Positions 40,497 through 48,433 of a stretch of 64,000 nucleotides of DNA are shown here, piece after piece. The notes beneath the pieces were generated by a model that did no database searches, was not told the DNA's origin, and saw nothing but the letters and a program-made list of their open reading frames with translations. Source of the DNA: Micromonospora zingiberis (GTDB lineage: Bacteria; Actinomycetota; Actinomycetes; Mycobacteriales; Micromonosporaceae). The translations under genes and the position numbers were made by a program. The DNA lies in contig NZ_SJJR01000002.1 of NCBI RefSeq assembly GCF_004331455.1, positions 434,001 through 498,000 of the forward strand. Reading direction: 5' to 3'. Numbering within the stretch: the stretch's first letter is position 1; every line of letters starts with the position of its first letter.

Positions 40497-41603
40497 GTGA
40501 CCACCCGTGAGCAACCGGCACCCTCCACCGACCTCGGCCCGGCCCCGACCGAGCCGAGGCGTGGCCGGCAGCCGGCCGGTGGGCGGCTGGTCTGGGCGGA
40601 CGTGGCCAAGGGCGGCTGCATCCTCCTGGTCCTGCTCTGGCACGTGATCATGAAGGACTACCTTCAGATCGACTGGCGGCTCTCGGTGCCGGTTCCGGGC
40701 GCCTGGGGCACCCTCGGCGAGCTGCTGCTGCCGATGCGGATGCCGTTGTTCTTCACCATCTCCGGAATGTTCGCCGCCGCCGCTGTGCACCGGCCGTGGC
40801 GGGCGGTCGGACGTTCCAGGATCGCCCAGTTCCTCTACCTGTACGCCCTCTGGCTGCTGATCCACACCGCCGCGCTGGCCCTCGCCCCGGACTTTCCCAC
40901 CGACCGGGCGACCAGCCTCGGACAACTGCTGGCCCAGCTCACCATCACCCCGTCGAACCTCTGGTACCTGTACGCGCTGGCGCTCTACTTCGTACTGGCC
41001 AAGGCGTTGCGCCGAGTCCACCCGGCGGTGCTGCTCGGCGCGGCGGGCACGCTCGCCGCCATCGCGGCGACCGGGCTGCTCGACACCCCCGGCAACCGGG
41101 GCGGCCTCTACCAGAATTTGGTGTTCTTCCTGGCCGGTCTGCACCTGCGGCCGTACCTGCTCCGCTGGGCGGAGGCGGTGACCGGCCGGCGGCTGCTGCT
41201 CGCGGCGGTGGCGTACGGCGTGGCGTCGGCGGCCATGCTCGCCACCGGCGCCGGCCGGTGGCCCGGCGTGGCGGTCCTGGTGTCCGCCGTCGCGGTGCTG
41301 TTCGGCATCGCCGGGGCGGTACGGCTGGCCAGCTGGCGGATCGTCGCCGAACCGCTGGCGGCGCTCGGCCGCCGGACACTGCCGATCTACGTGATCCACA
41401 TGCCGGTGCTCGCCCTGCTGCACCTGCTGATCGCCGATCTGGTCGCCGGCCTGGACGACCCTGCCCGGCTGGCCCTGGCCTTCGGCTTCCCGTTCTCGCT
41501 CACCGTCGTCGTGCTGGCGCTCAGCCTGGCCCTGCACCGGGTCCTGCTCGCGCTCCGCGCGTCGTGGTTGTTCGACCTGCCCAGCCGGCGTTCCGCCGCC
41601 TGA
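40497..41603 (+). CDS. Membrane acyltransferase-3 family protein
   Basis: 368 residues from GTG 40497 (GAGAGGAG upstream). About ten membrane helices. The family start DVAKGGCILLVLLWHVIMKD lies near residue 35 (conserved Asp, Lys-Gly and His), and MRMPLFFTISGMFAAA near 82. The same Acyltransferase_3 fold forms the membrane half of VanT serine racemases. It is followed after 17 bases by a PLP enzyme of a different fold and then by the ligase and dipeptidase genes. It may import or handle serine as proposed for the VanT membrane half, or acylate an envelope polymer. Confidence 0.85.
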   Translation: MTTREQPAPSTDLGPAPTEPRRGRQPAGGRLVWADVAKGGCILLVLLWHVIMKDYLQIDWRLSVPVPGAWGTLGELLLPMRMPLFFTISGMFAAAAVHRPWRAVGRSRIAQFLYLYALWLLIHTAALALAPDFPTDRATSLGQLLAQLTITPSNLWYLYALALYFVLAKALRRVHPAVLLGAAGTLAAIAATGLLDTPGNRGGLYQNLVFFLAGLHLRPYLLRWAEAVTGRRLLLAAVAYGVASAAMLATGAGRWPGVAVLVSAVAVLFGIAGAVRLASWRIVAEPLAALGRRTLPIYVIHMPVLALLHLLIADLVAGLDDPARLALAFGFPFSLTVVVLALSLALHRVLLALRASWLFDLPSRRSAA

Positions 41604-41620
41604 GACCACAAGGAGACGAC

Positions 41621-42823
41621 ATGTCCAGCTCAGCTTCCCCGGAGGTCGACCCAGCCCGGGTCGACGTGGCGGAGGCCGCCCGCTGGCTCGACGGCCGGGT
41701 GCTGCGTACCCCAGTGCTGCGGTCCCCGGCCATCGACCGGCTGGCCGGCGTCCGGGTGTTGTTGAAGGCGGAGAACCTGCAACGCGGCGGCTCGTACAAG
41801 ATGCGGGGTGGCCTGTTCGCGGTCGGCCGGCTCGCGGCCGCCGGTCACGCCGGGGTGATCGCGCAGAGCACCGGCAACCACGCGGTCGCCGTGGCGTTGG
41901 CGGCCCGGCGGCACGGGCTGGCCGCGACCGTGGTGCTGCCGGTCGACGCGCCCGCCACCAAGGTCGAGCGGGCCCGGACGGCGGGCGCGCGGGTGGTGTT
42001 CGCCGGCACCGGCGTGGCGGATCGCGTGGCCGTGGCCCGGCGGATCAGCGACGAGACCGGTTACCCGATCGTCGACGCGTACGACCATCCGGACGTGGTC
42101 GCCGGGCAGGGCACCGCCAGCCTCGAACTGATCGAGGAGGCCGAGCGGGCGGGCACCCCGCTGGACGCGCTGGTGCTGCCGGTCGGTGGGGGCGGCGGCG
42201 TGGCCGGTGCGTGCCTGGCCGTGGCCGGCCGGCCGATCGAGGTGTACGGCGTGGAACCGGAGGGCTGCGACTCGCTGGCCCGCAGCCTGGCCGCCGGCCA
42301 CCCCACCCCGGTCAGCCCGGCCGCGACGATCGCCGACGGCCTGCGCCCGTCCTGCGTGGGTGAGTTGCCGTTCGCCATCGTGCGGAACCGCCTGCGCGGG
42401 GTGGTCCGGGTGGACGACGAGTCGATCGCCGAGGCGTTCCGGCTGCTCCTGCTGGAGCTGAAGGTGTTGGCGGAGCCGTCCGGTGCGGCCGGTCTGGCCG
42501 GCGCACTGCGCCTGACCGGCAACGCTGCCGCCCTGGAACTCAACGGCAACGCCGCCGCTCTGGAACTCAACGGCAACGCCGCCGTGGAATTTCCCGGCAA
42601 TGCCGCGAACCGGCGGGGCACTGCCGCCGTGGAACTCAACGGCAATGCGGCAGTGCCGCCGGGCGGTGCTGCGGGGGACGCCGAGAGCGAGGCGGCGGAA
42701 GCCGGCGACGGTGCTCGGCGGCGGTACACGGTCGGCGTGGTGCTGACCGGCGGAAACGTGGAAGCGGACCTGGTCGCCCGGCTGGCGGCCCCGCATCGGA
42801 TCAAAGAAGGGGCGGCAGCATGA
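41621..42823 (+). CDS. Fold-type II PLP enzyme: serine/threonine dehydratase or serine racemase
   Basis: 400 residues from ATG 41621 (AAGGAGACGAC). PLP lysine K60 in GGSYKMRGG, substrate loop QSTGNHAVA (82-90), glycine loop PVGGGGGVAG near residue 187, VYGVEPEGCDS, TIADGLRPS near 243, and the C-terminal SGAAGLAGAL and VGVVLTGGNVEADL. In eukaryotic-type serine racemase the residue before GNH-glycine is a serine that acts as second base; here it is threonine (T84), whereas dehydratases usually have alanine, so racemase activity is possible but unproven. An insertion of about 65 residues built from GNAAALELN repeats interrupts the C-terminal part. Coupled to the ligase gene by ATGA. Confidence 0.85.
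   Translation: MSSSASPEVDPARVDVAEAARWLDGRVLRTPVLRSPAIDRLAGVRVLLKAENLQRGGSYKMRGGLFAVGRLAAAGHAGVIAQSTGNHAVAVALAARRHGLAATVVLPVDAPATKVERARTAGARVVFAGTGVADRVAVARRISDETGYPIVDAYDHPDVVAGQGTASLELIEEAERAGTPLDALVLPVGGGGGVAGACLAVAGRPIEVYGVEPEGCDSLARSLAAGHPTPVSPAATIADGLRPSCVGELPFAIVRNRLRGVVRVDDESIAEAFRLLLLELKVLAEPSGAAGLAGALRLTGNAAALELNGNAAALELNGNAAVEFPGNAANRRGTAAVELNGNAAVPPGGAAGDAESEAAEAGDGARRRYTVGVVLTGGNVEADLVARLAAPHRIKEGAAA
42519..42660 (+). repeat. Intragenic 27-bp repeats in the PLP enzyme gene
   Basis: Units encoding GNAAALELN recur at least twice exactly and twice in diverged or shortened form (GNAAVEFP, TAAVELNGNAAV). The repeats sit between two conserved C-terminal segments, so they are probably a surface loop. 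Confidence 0.85.
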
Positions 42824-44019
42824 GCGAGCATCAGGGAGTGGATCACCGTGCCGGTGAGCCGGAGAAGGTCGCCACAGCGGGACGGGACGGCGACCGGCGG
42901 CCGAGGGTGATCGGGGTGCTGTTCGGCGGGCCGTCGGCGGAGCACGAGGTCTCGTGCGCCTCGGCGCTCGGGGTGGCCCGGGCGCTGGTTGGCGGGGGCT
43001 ACCGCGTCGTGGCGCTGGGTATCACCCGCGACGGTGGACTGCGACTGGTGCCGGAGTCGACGCTGGCCAGTCATCTCGACGGCACGGGGGCGGAGCGGGC
43101 CATCGACGACCGGTTGACCGTGACCGGCGCGGCCGTGGAGTTGCGGGCCGGCAAGCCGCGCGGCACCGCGCTGGTCACCGCGGCGGACTCGCCCGAGGTG
43201 GTGCACGCCGAACTGGACGTGGTCTTCCCGGTGCTGCACGGCCCGTACGGCGAGGACGGCGTGGTGCAGGGCCTGCTCGAATCGTTGGGTGTGCCGTACG
43301 CGGGCTGCGGGATTCTCGCCTCCGCCGTCGGGATGGACAAGGTGGCGATGAAGCGGGCGCTGCGGGCCGAGGAGGTGCCGATCACCCCGCACGTCTGGTT
43401 CGACGAGCAGACCTACCGCGCCACCGAGGACGTGGAGAAGTTGGTGGTGGGGCTGCGCCGGCCGCTGTTCGTCAAGCCGGCCCGGATGGGCTCGTCGATC
43501 GGCATTTCCCGGGTGGGCGAGGGCGACGACTTGGCGGCGGCGGTCGAGGAGGCGCTCCGGCACGACAACCTCATCGTGGTGGAGCAGGGCGTCACCGGCC
43601 GGGAACTGGAGTGTGGGGTGCTCGGCGGGGCCCGTCCGGAGGCGTCGGCGGTGGGTGAGGTACGGGTCACCGGGGGCTGGTTCGACTACCAGCAGAAGTA
43701 CTTCGGCGACTCCGACCCGATGGTGGTGCCCGCCGTACTGCCCGCCGAGGTGGCCGAGCGGATCCGGGACCTGTCGGTACGCGCGTTCACCGCGATCGGC
43801 GGCTGGGGGCTGGCCCGGGTCGACTTCCTCTACGACGAGAGCGCCGGCGAGCTGTACGTCAACGAGCTGAACACCATGCCCGGCTTCACCGCGCATTCGA
43901 TGTACCCGAAGGCATGGGCGGCGGCCGGTGTCGGTTACCGCGAGATCGTCGACCGGCTGGTCGCCCTGGCCGTCGAGCGGCACGCGAGCCGCCCCGTGGG
44001 CGAGGAGAAACCGGCGTGA
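42820..44019 (+). CDS. ddl: D-alanine-D-alanine (or D-serine) ligase
   Basis: 399 residues with a 28-residue polar N-terminal extension. ATP-grasp Ddl features: VLFGGPSAEHEVSCASA near residue 33, HGPYGEDGVVQGLLES near 140, KPARMGSSIGISRV near 220, omega-loop WFDYQQKYFGDSDPM near 286, RVDFLYDE and ELNTMPGFTAHSMYPK near 345. The tyrosine of the QKY segment is kept, as in D-Ala/D-Ser ligases; VanA-type D-Ala-D-lactate ligases have a different omega loop with histidine. Placed between the PLP enzyme and the dipeptidase with overlapping codons on both sides, so it is an accessory ligase rather than the housekeeping one (inference). Confidence 0.92.
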   Translation: MSEHQGVDHRAGEPEKVATAGRDGDRRPRVIGVLFGGPSAEHEVSCASALGVARALVGGGYRVVALGITRDGGLRLVPESTLASHLDGTGAERAIDDRLTVTGAAVELRAGKPRGTALVTAADSPEVVHAELDVVFPVLHGPYGEDGVVQGLLESLGVPYAGCGILASAVGMDKVAMKRALRAEEVPITPHVWFDEQTYRATEDVEKLVVGLRRPLFVKPARMGSSIGISRVGEGDDLAAAVEEALRHDNLIVVEQGVTGRELECGVLGGARPEASAVGEVRVTGGWFDYQQKYFGDSDPMVVPAVLPAEVAERIRDLSVRAFTAIGGWGLARVDFLYDESAGELYVNELNTMPGFTAHSMYPKAWAAAGVGYREIVDRLVALAVERHASRPVGEEKPA

Positions 44020-44651
44020 TCCTGCTCTGCGATCCACGGGTGGCGGCGGTACCCGGCGAGGACGACGGTGAGCCGCTGGTCGACCTGCGCGACGTACCCG
44101 AACTCCGGCTCGACGGCCGGGCGGCCGATCCCGCCGGGGCGTACGCCCGGCTGCGTCAGGGGGTGGTGGAGCGGTTGCTGGCCGCGCAGAGTGCCCTGCC
44201 CGACGGCCTGCGTCTGCTGGTCATCGAGGGGTACCGGCCCTACGCGGCGCAGCTGGACATCTTCACCGGATACCGGGACGAGTTGCGCCGCAACCACCCG
44301 GACTGGTCGGCGGAGCGGGTGTACGAGGAGACCACCAAGTTCGTCTCGCCGGTGGAGGTGGCGCCGCACAGCACCGGCGGGGCGGTGGACCTGACCCTCT
44401 GCACCGCCGACGGGGCCGAGCTGGACATGGGCACCGCCGTGGACGCCACCCCCGAGGCCAGCGCGAACGCCTGCTTCACGGCCGCGTCGTCGATCAGCGC
44501 GCAGGCTCGCCGGCACCGCCAGATCATGGGCAGCGCGCTGGCCGGGGCGGGTCTGGTCAACTACCCCACCGAGTGGTGGCACTGGTCCTACGGCGACCGC
44601 TACTGGGCGCTGCTGACCGGCGCACCGCACACCCGCTACGGCCCGCTCTGA
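44016..44651 (+). CDS. VanX-like D-Ala-D-Ala dipeptidase (M15D)
   Basis: 211 residues from GTG 44016, overlapping the ligase stop as GTGA. Zinc site: H and D in HSTGGAVDLTL near residue 120, and the C-terminal EWWHWSYGD near 186 supplying the catalytic glutamate and third zinc ligand. VIEGYRPYAAQ near 70 carries the conserved arginine of VanX, and DMGTAVDATPE matches the family's MGT motif. There is no signal peptide, so it acts in the cytosol on the free dipeptide, removing D-Ala-D-Ala so that the ligase's alternative product is used. This is the strongest single indicator of a glycopeptide-resistance-like module. Confidence 0.9.
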   Translation: MILLCDPRVAAVPGEDDGEPLVDLRDVPELRLDGRAADPAGAYARLRQGVVERLLAAQSALPDGLRLLVIEGYRPYAAQLDIFTGYRDELRRNHPDWSAERVYEETTKFVSPVEVAPHSTGGAVDLTLCTADGAELDMGTAVDATPEASANACFTAASSISAQARRHRQIMGSALAGAGLVNYPTEWWHWSYGDRYWALLTGAPHTRYGPL

Positions 44652-44781
44652 GCGGTCCGCCCCCGCCGCCGGAAGGTTCATTCGAAACTTTGTTTTCGAT
44701 GCATGTCACTGAGCTGAACTGGACAGCGCTCCCACTCCGTACCCGCACCCGAACGCAGGCACCGAGGACGGGAGGCAACAG

Positions 44782-45456
44782 GTGAAGGTACAGCGGAAGC
44801 ACATGCTGGCGGCGGGGGTGGCGGTGGTCGCGGCGGCGGCCATGGCGGTGAGCACCGGGCTCGGGTTCGCCGACAGCGCACCGACCGCGCAGAGCGTCTG
44901 CGCTGGCTCGATCACCTTCTCGGCTGAGGGAGGTGCGCCGGCCGCCACCAGCAACCAGTTCCCGGTCGGGACAACGCTGCGGGTGACCAACCTGGACAAC
45001 GACAAGTCGGCCGAGGTGACCGTGGTCGGGCCGTCGGGCAGTTGCGTCCTGCTCAACGCCGCCGCGATGGACCTGGTCCGCGAGCCGGGCAAGAACGTGA
45101 TCCGGCGCAACGTGGTCGAACGGTTGGGCGGGGCGCAGCCCGGCGCCGGGCAGCCGACCCAGGCCGGCGATCGGCCCGGCTCGGCCTCACCGCCCGCCGC
45201 CCGCCCGGTCACCGGGTCGGCCTGCCAGGGCGCGATCACCTTCTTCGAGGAGGCCGCCGGTCCGGCCGCCACCAGCGACCGCTTCCCGGTGGGTACCCGG
45301 CTGCGGGTGACCAACCTGGACAACGACCGGACGACCACGGTGACGGTGACCGGCCCGTCGGGCAGCTGCGTGCTGCTCAACTCCGCCGCCATGGAACAGA
45401 TCAGGGAGCCGGGCAAGAACCTGGTGCGCAACAACACCGTCGAGGTGCTGCGCTGA
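44782..45456 (+). CDS. Secreted protein with two RlpA-like barrel domains
   Basis: 224 residues from GTG 44782 (GGAGG six bases upstream). Sec signal: KVQRKHMLAAGVAVVAAAAM, with cleavage near residue 31 (FADSA). Two homologous domains of about 75 residues (about 40-118 and 150-224) each contain ITF, FPVGTxLRVTNLDND, VTGPSGSCVLLN and REPGKN, resembling double-psi beta-barrel/RlpA proteins, each with a cysteine pair likely to form a disulfide. The usual RlpA catalytic aspartate (the DRG motif) appears replaced by GPSG, so wall binding rather than glycan cleavage is likely. It lies 130 bases after the dipeptidase; whether it is in the same operon is unclear. Confidence 0.75.
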   Translation: MKVQRKHMLAAGVAVVAAAAMAVSTGLGFADSAPTAQSVCAGSITFSAEGGAPAATSNQFPVGTTLRVTNLDNDKSAEVTVVGPSGSCVLLNAAAMDLVREPGKNVIRRNVVERLGGAQPGAGQPTQAGDRPGSASPPAARPVTGSACQGAITFFEEAAGPAATSDRFPVGTRLRVTNLDNDRTTTVTVTGPSGSCVLLNSAAMEQIREPGKNLVRNNTVEVLR

Positions 45457-45462
45457 ATATGG

Positions 45463-45505
45463 GCCGGGTGGTTGCCGCGCGGTGCGGACGCGGCAACCAC
45501 CCGGC
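45463..45505. terminator. Strong bidirectional terminator
   Basis: GCCGGGTGGTTGCCGCG (45463-45479) pairs perfectly with 45489-45505 around a 9-nt loop. It lies between the ends of the convergent RlpA-like and gabT genes. Confidence 0.8.
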
Positions 45506-45513
45506 CGGCTCGG

Positions 45514-46785
45514 TCAGCCGAAAGCGGCGTCCAGGATGTCCATCCCACGGGCCAGTTCGTCGTCGGAAATGACCAGCGGAGGCAGGAAACGCAGCACGTT
45601 GCCGTACGTGCCGCAGGTGAGGGTGAGCAGGCCGGCGGCGTGGCAGGCCGCCGAGATCGCCGCCGTGGCGGCCGGGTCGGGGGTGAGCGTGCCCGGCTGC
45701 ACGATCTCCACCGCGAGCATGGCGCCGCGACCGCGTACCTCGGCGACGCGCGGATCCCGCTCGGCGATGGCCCGTAGCCGGGCCCCCAGCGCCGCCTCGA
45801 TCCGCCGGGCCGCGCCGGCCAGGTCCAGCTCGTGCAGGGTCTCGATGGCGGCCAGCGCGGCGGCGCAGGCCAGCGGGTTGCCGCCGTACGTGCCGCCGAG
45901 GCCACCGACGTGCACCGCGTCCATCAGCTCCGCCCGGCCGGTCACCGCAGCCAACGGCAGCCCACCGGCGATGCCCTTGGCCAGGGTGATCAGATCCGGT
46001 TCGACGCCCTCGTGCTGACAGGCGAACCAGTCACCGGTACGGCAGAAACCCGTCTGGATCTCGTCGGCGATGAAGACCACCCCGGCCGCCGTCGCCCACT
46101 CACGCAACGCCGGCAGGAACCCCGGCGACGGTACGACGAAGCCACCCTCGCCCTGGATCGGTTCGATCAGCAGCGCGGCCACGTTCTCCGCACCGACCTG
46201 CTTCTCGACCAGCTCGATGGCCCGGGCTGCCGCGGTGGCGCCGGCCAGGCCACCGTCGCGCAGCGGGTACGACATCGGCACCCGGTAGATCTCGCCGGCG
46301 AACGGACCGAACCGGTGCTTGTACGGCATGTTCTTCGCCGTCAACGCCATGGTCAGGTTGGTCCGGCCGTGGTACGCGTGGTCGAAGACCACCACCGCCG
46401 GCCGTCCGGTGGCGTGCCGGGCGATCTTCACCGCGTTCTCCACCGCCTCGGCGCCGGAGTTGAACAGCGCCGAGCGCTTCTCGAAGCTGCCCGGGGTCAG
46501 CGCGTTGAGCTGCTCACAGACCGCCACGTACGACTCGTACGGCGCGACCATGAAGCAGGTGTGGGTGAAGCGTTCGACCTGCGCGCGTACCGCCTCGACC
46601 ACCTTCGGGGCGGAGTTGCCCACGTTGGTGACCGCGATGCCGGCGGCGAAGTCGATCCACTCGCGGCCCTCGACGTCGGTGATGGTGCCGCCCGACGCGC
46701 TGGCCACGTACGCCGGGATGACGCTGCCGACGCCCCGGGCGACGGCCGCGCCCCGCCGCTTGTGCAGTTCCCCGGATGAGGTCAT
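45514..46785 (-). CDS. gabT: 4-aminobutyrate aminotransferase
   Basis: 423 residues from ATG 46785, with AAAGGAGG inside the upstream repeat serving as ribosome binding site. Class III PLP aminotransferase: NSGAEAVENAVKIARHATGR near residue 107, DHAYHGRTNLTMALTAK, IADEIQTGFCRTGDWFA near 240, and the PLP lysine in TLAKGIAGGLPLAAVTG near 268. The sequence around these motifs is GabT-like. Converts GABA plus 2-oxoglutarate to succinic semialdehyde plus glutamate. Lies downstream of the aminobutyraldehyde dehydrogenase on the same strand, giving aminobutanal to GABA to succinic semialdehyde in one unit. Confidence 0.93.
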   Translation of the reverse strand: MTSSGELHKRRGAAVARGVGSVIPAYVASASGGTITDVEGREWIDFAAGIAVTNVGNSAPKVVEAVRAQVERFTHTCFMVAPYESYVAVCEQLNALTPGSFEKRSALFNSGAEAVENAVKIARHATGRPAVVVFDHAYHGRTNLTMALTAKNMPYKHRFGPFAGEIYRVPMSYPLRDGGLAGATAAARAIELVEKQVGAENVAALLIEPIQGEGGFVVPSPGFLPALREWATAAGVVFIADEIQTGFCRTGDWFACQHEGVEPDLITLAKGIAGGLPLAAVTGRAELMDAVHVGGLGGTYGGNPLACAAALAAIETLHELDLAGAARRIEAALGARLRAIAERDPRVAEVRGRGAMLAVEIVQPGTLTPDPAATAAISAACHAAGLLTLTCGTYGNVLRFLPPLVISDDELARGMDILDAAFG

Positions 46786-46796
46786 GAGGGCTGAGC

Positions 46797-46853
46797 CTCC
46801 TTTCGTTCGCGCCTGCGGGGCTCGCAAACCCGGCTCACTCCTCGCGCTCACAG
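46797..46853 (-). repeat. GTGAGCG junction repeat before gabT
   Basis: Minus-strand sequence GTGAGCGCGAGGAGTGAGCC begins at 46853, four bases after the preceding gene's stop, and ends with GCGAACGAAAGGAGG at about 46798. Clearly related to the 59-bp units at 32501-32618. It supplies the gabT ribosome binding site and also an in-frame GTG that could extend GabT by 22 residues. Confidence 0.8.
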
Positions 46854-46855
46854 GT

Positions 46856-48292
46856 TCAGCCCTCGATGTTGTGCATGACGTGCTTGATCCGGGTGTAGTC
46901 CTCCAGGCTGTAGACGGAGAGGTCCTTGCCGTGCCCGGAGTGCTTGAACCCGCCGTGCGGCATCTCGGAGATGAACGGGATGTGGGTGTTCACCCAGACG
47001 CAGCCGAAGTCGAGCCGCCGGGTCATCCGCATGGCCCGACCGTGGTCGCGCGTCCAGACCGAGGCGGAGAGGCCGTAGTCGACGCCGTTGGCCCAGCGCA
47101 CCGCCTCGTCCTCGTCGGAGAACCGCTGCACGGTGATGACCGGCCCGAACACCTCGTCCTGGATGATCTCGTCGTCCTGCCGGAGACCGGAGACGACGGT
47201 GGGGGCGTAGAAGTAGCCGCGCTCGCCCACCTGCGCGCCGCCGGTCTCCAGCGACGCGTGGTCCGGCAGCCGGTCGACGAAGCCGCGTACCCGGGCGAGC
47301 TGGTTGGCGTTGTTCAACGGGCCGTAGAGCACGTCCTCGTCGTCCGGCGCACCGGTCCGGGTGTTGCGGGCCTGCTCGGTGAGGGCGGCGACGAAGTCGG
47401 CGTGCACGCCGGGGGCGGTGAGCACCCGGGTGGCCGCCGTGCAGTCCTGACCGGCGTTGAAGTAACCACCGACCGCGATGGCCTCGGCCGCCGCCGCGAT
47501 GTCCGCGTCGTCGAAGATCACCACCGGGGCCTTGCCGCCCAGCTCCAGGTGGGTGCGCTTGAGGTCGGGCGCGGCAGCAGCGGCGACCTCCATGCCGGCC
47601 CGGGTCGAGCCGGTGATCGACACCAGCTGCGGGGTGGGGTGCGCGACGAGCGCCCGGCCGGTGTCCCGGTCGCCGCAGACCACGTTGAACACACCCGGCG
47701 GCAGGTACTCGGCGGCGATCTCGGCCAGCAGCAGCGTCGACACCGGCGTGGTGTCCGACGGCTTGAGCACCACCGTGTTCCCGGCCGCGAGGGCGGGCGC
47801 GATCTTCCAGACCGCCATCATCAGCGGGTAGTTCCACGGGGTGACCTGGGCGCAGACGCCGATCGGCTCGCGTCGCACGTACGAGGTGTGCCCGGCCATG
47901 TACTCGCCGGCCGAACGGCCCTCCAACAGCCGGGCGGCACCAGCGAAGAAGCGGAACTCGTCCACCGCGGGTGGCAGTTCCTCGTCGGCGGTGAGCTGCC
48001 GGGGCTTGCCGGTGTTGCGTACCTCGGCGTCGACCAGGTCGGCAGCCCGGGCCTCGACCGCGTCGGCGAGCTTGAGCAGCGCCTTCTGCCGTTCGGCCGG
48101 AGTGCTGTCCCGCCAGCTCTCGAAGGCGGTGGCGGCGGCCCGCATCGCCGCGTCCACGTCGGCGGCGCCGGAGACCGGGGCCTGGGCGAAGACCTCACCG
48201 GTACAGGGGTCGATCAGGTCGGCGTAGCCACCGTCGACCGGCTCGACGTACTCGCCGTTGACGAAGTTACGCAGCTTCTGCTGGTCACTCAT
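46856..48292 (-). CDS. Gamma-aminobutyraldehyde dehydrogenase (PatD type)
   Basis: 478 residues, NAD-dependent ALDH superfamily. [20 protein letters not shown] near residue 148, [28 protein letters not shown] near 223, catalytic glutamate in LELGGKAP near 246, and catalytic cysteine in GQDCTAATR near 280. C-terminal [20 protein letters not shown] is typical of aminobutyraldehyde dehydrogenases. Oxidises 4-aminobutanal (pyrroline) to GABA. Divergent from the ALDH at 48434 and upstream of gabT on the same strand with a 70-base gap carrying a repeat. Confidence 0.9.
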   Translation of the reverse strand: MSDQQKLRNFVNGEYVEPVDGGYADLIDPCTGEVFAQAPVSGAADVDAAMRAAATAFESWRDSTPAERQKALLKLADAVEARAADLVDAEVRNTGKPRQLTADEELPPAVDEFRFFAGAARLLEGRSAGEYMAGHTSYVRREPIGVCAQVTPWNYPLMMAVWKIAPALAAGNTVVLKPSDTTPVSTLLLAEIAAEYLPPGVFNVVCGDRDTGRALVAHPTPQLVSITGSTRAGMEVAAAAAPDLKRTHLELGGKAPVVIFDDADIAAAAEAIAVGGYFNAGQDCTAATRVLTAPGVHADFVAALTEQARNTRTGAPDDEDVLYGPLNNANQLARVRGFVDRLPDHASLETGGAQVGERGYFYAPTVVSGLRQDDEIIQDEVFGPVITVQRFSDEDEAVRWANGVDYGLSASVWTRDHGRAMRMTRRLDFGCVWVNTHIPFISEMPHGGFKHSGHGKDLSVYSLEDYTRIKHVMHNIEG

Positions 48293-48420
48293 GACTGGAT
48301 CACTCCGAGGGGTCCGGGGGTCGCGCTGCGGCGGTTATCGCAATCTTCGTGCCATCTTCGCTACTGAATTCGCGGCAGACAAGGGTCAAGGCGACTGTTT
48401 CCGTCGACCTATCCGTGGTT

Positions 48421-48426
48421 TAGGCT
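48421..48426 (+). promoter_or_regulatory. Leaderless promoter of the aldehyde dehydrogenase gene
   Basis: TAGGCT ends seven bases before GTG 48434 and there is no Shine-Dalgarno sequence. Two ATCTTCG direct repeats lie further upstream (about 48342-48359) in the region shared with the divergent dehydrogenase. Confidence 0.5.
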
Positions 48427-48433
48427 GCCGAGC

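Noticed and set aside
38665..44651. Classical VanHAX-type D-Ala-D-Lac resistance
   Set aside because: There is no D-lactate dehydrogenase (VanH) gene and the ligase omega loop is not of the VanA type.
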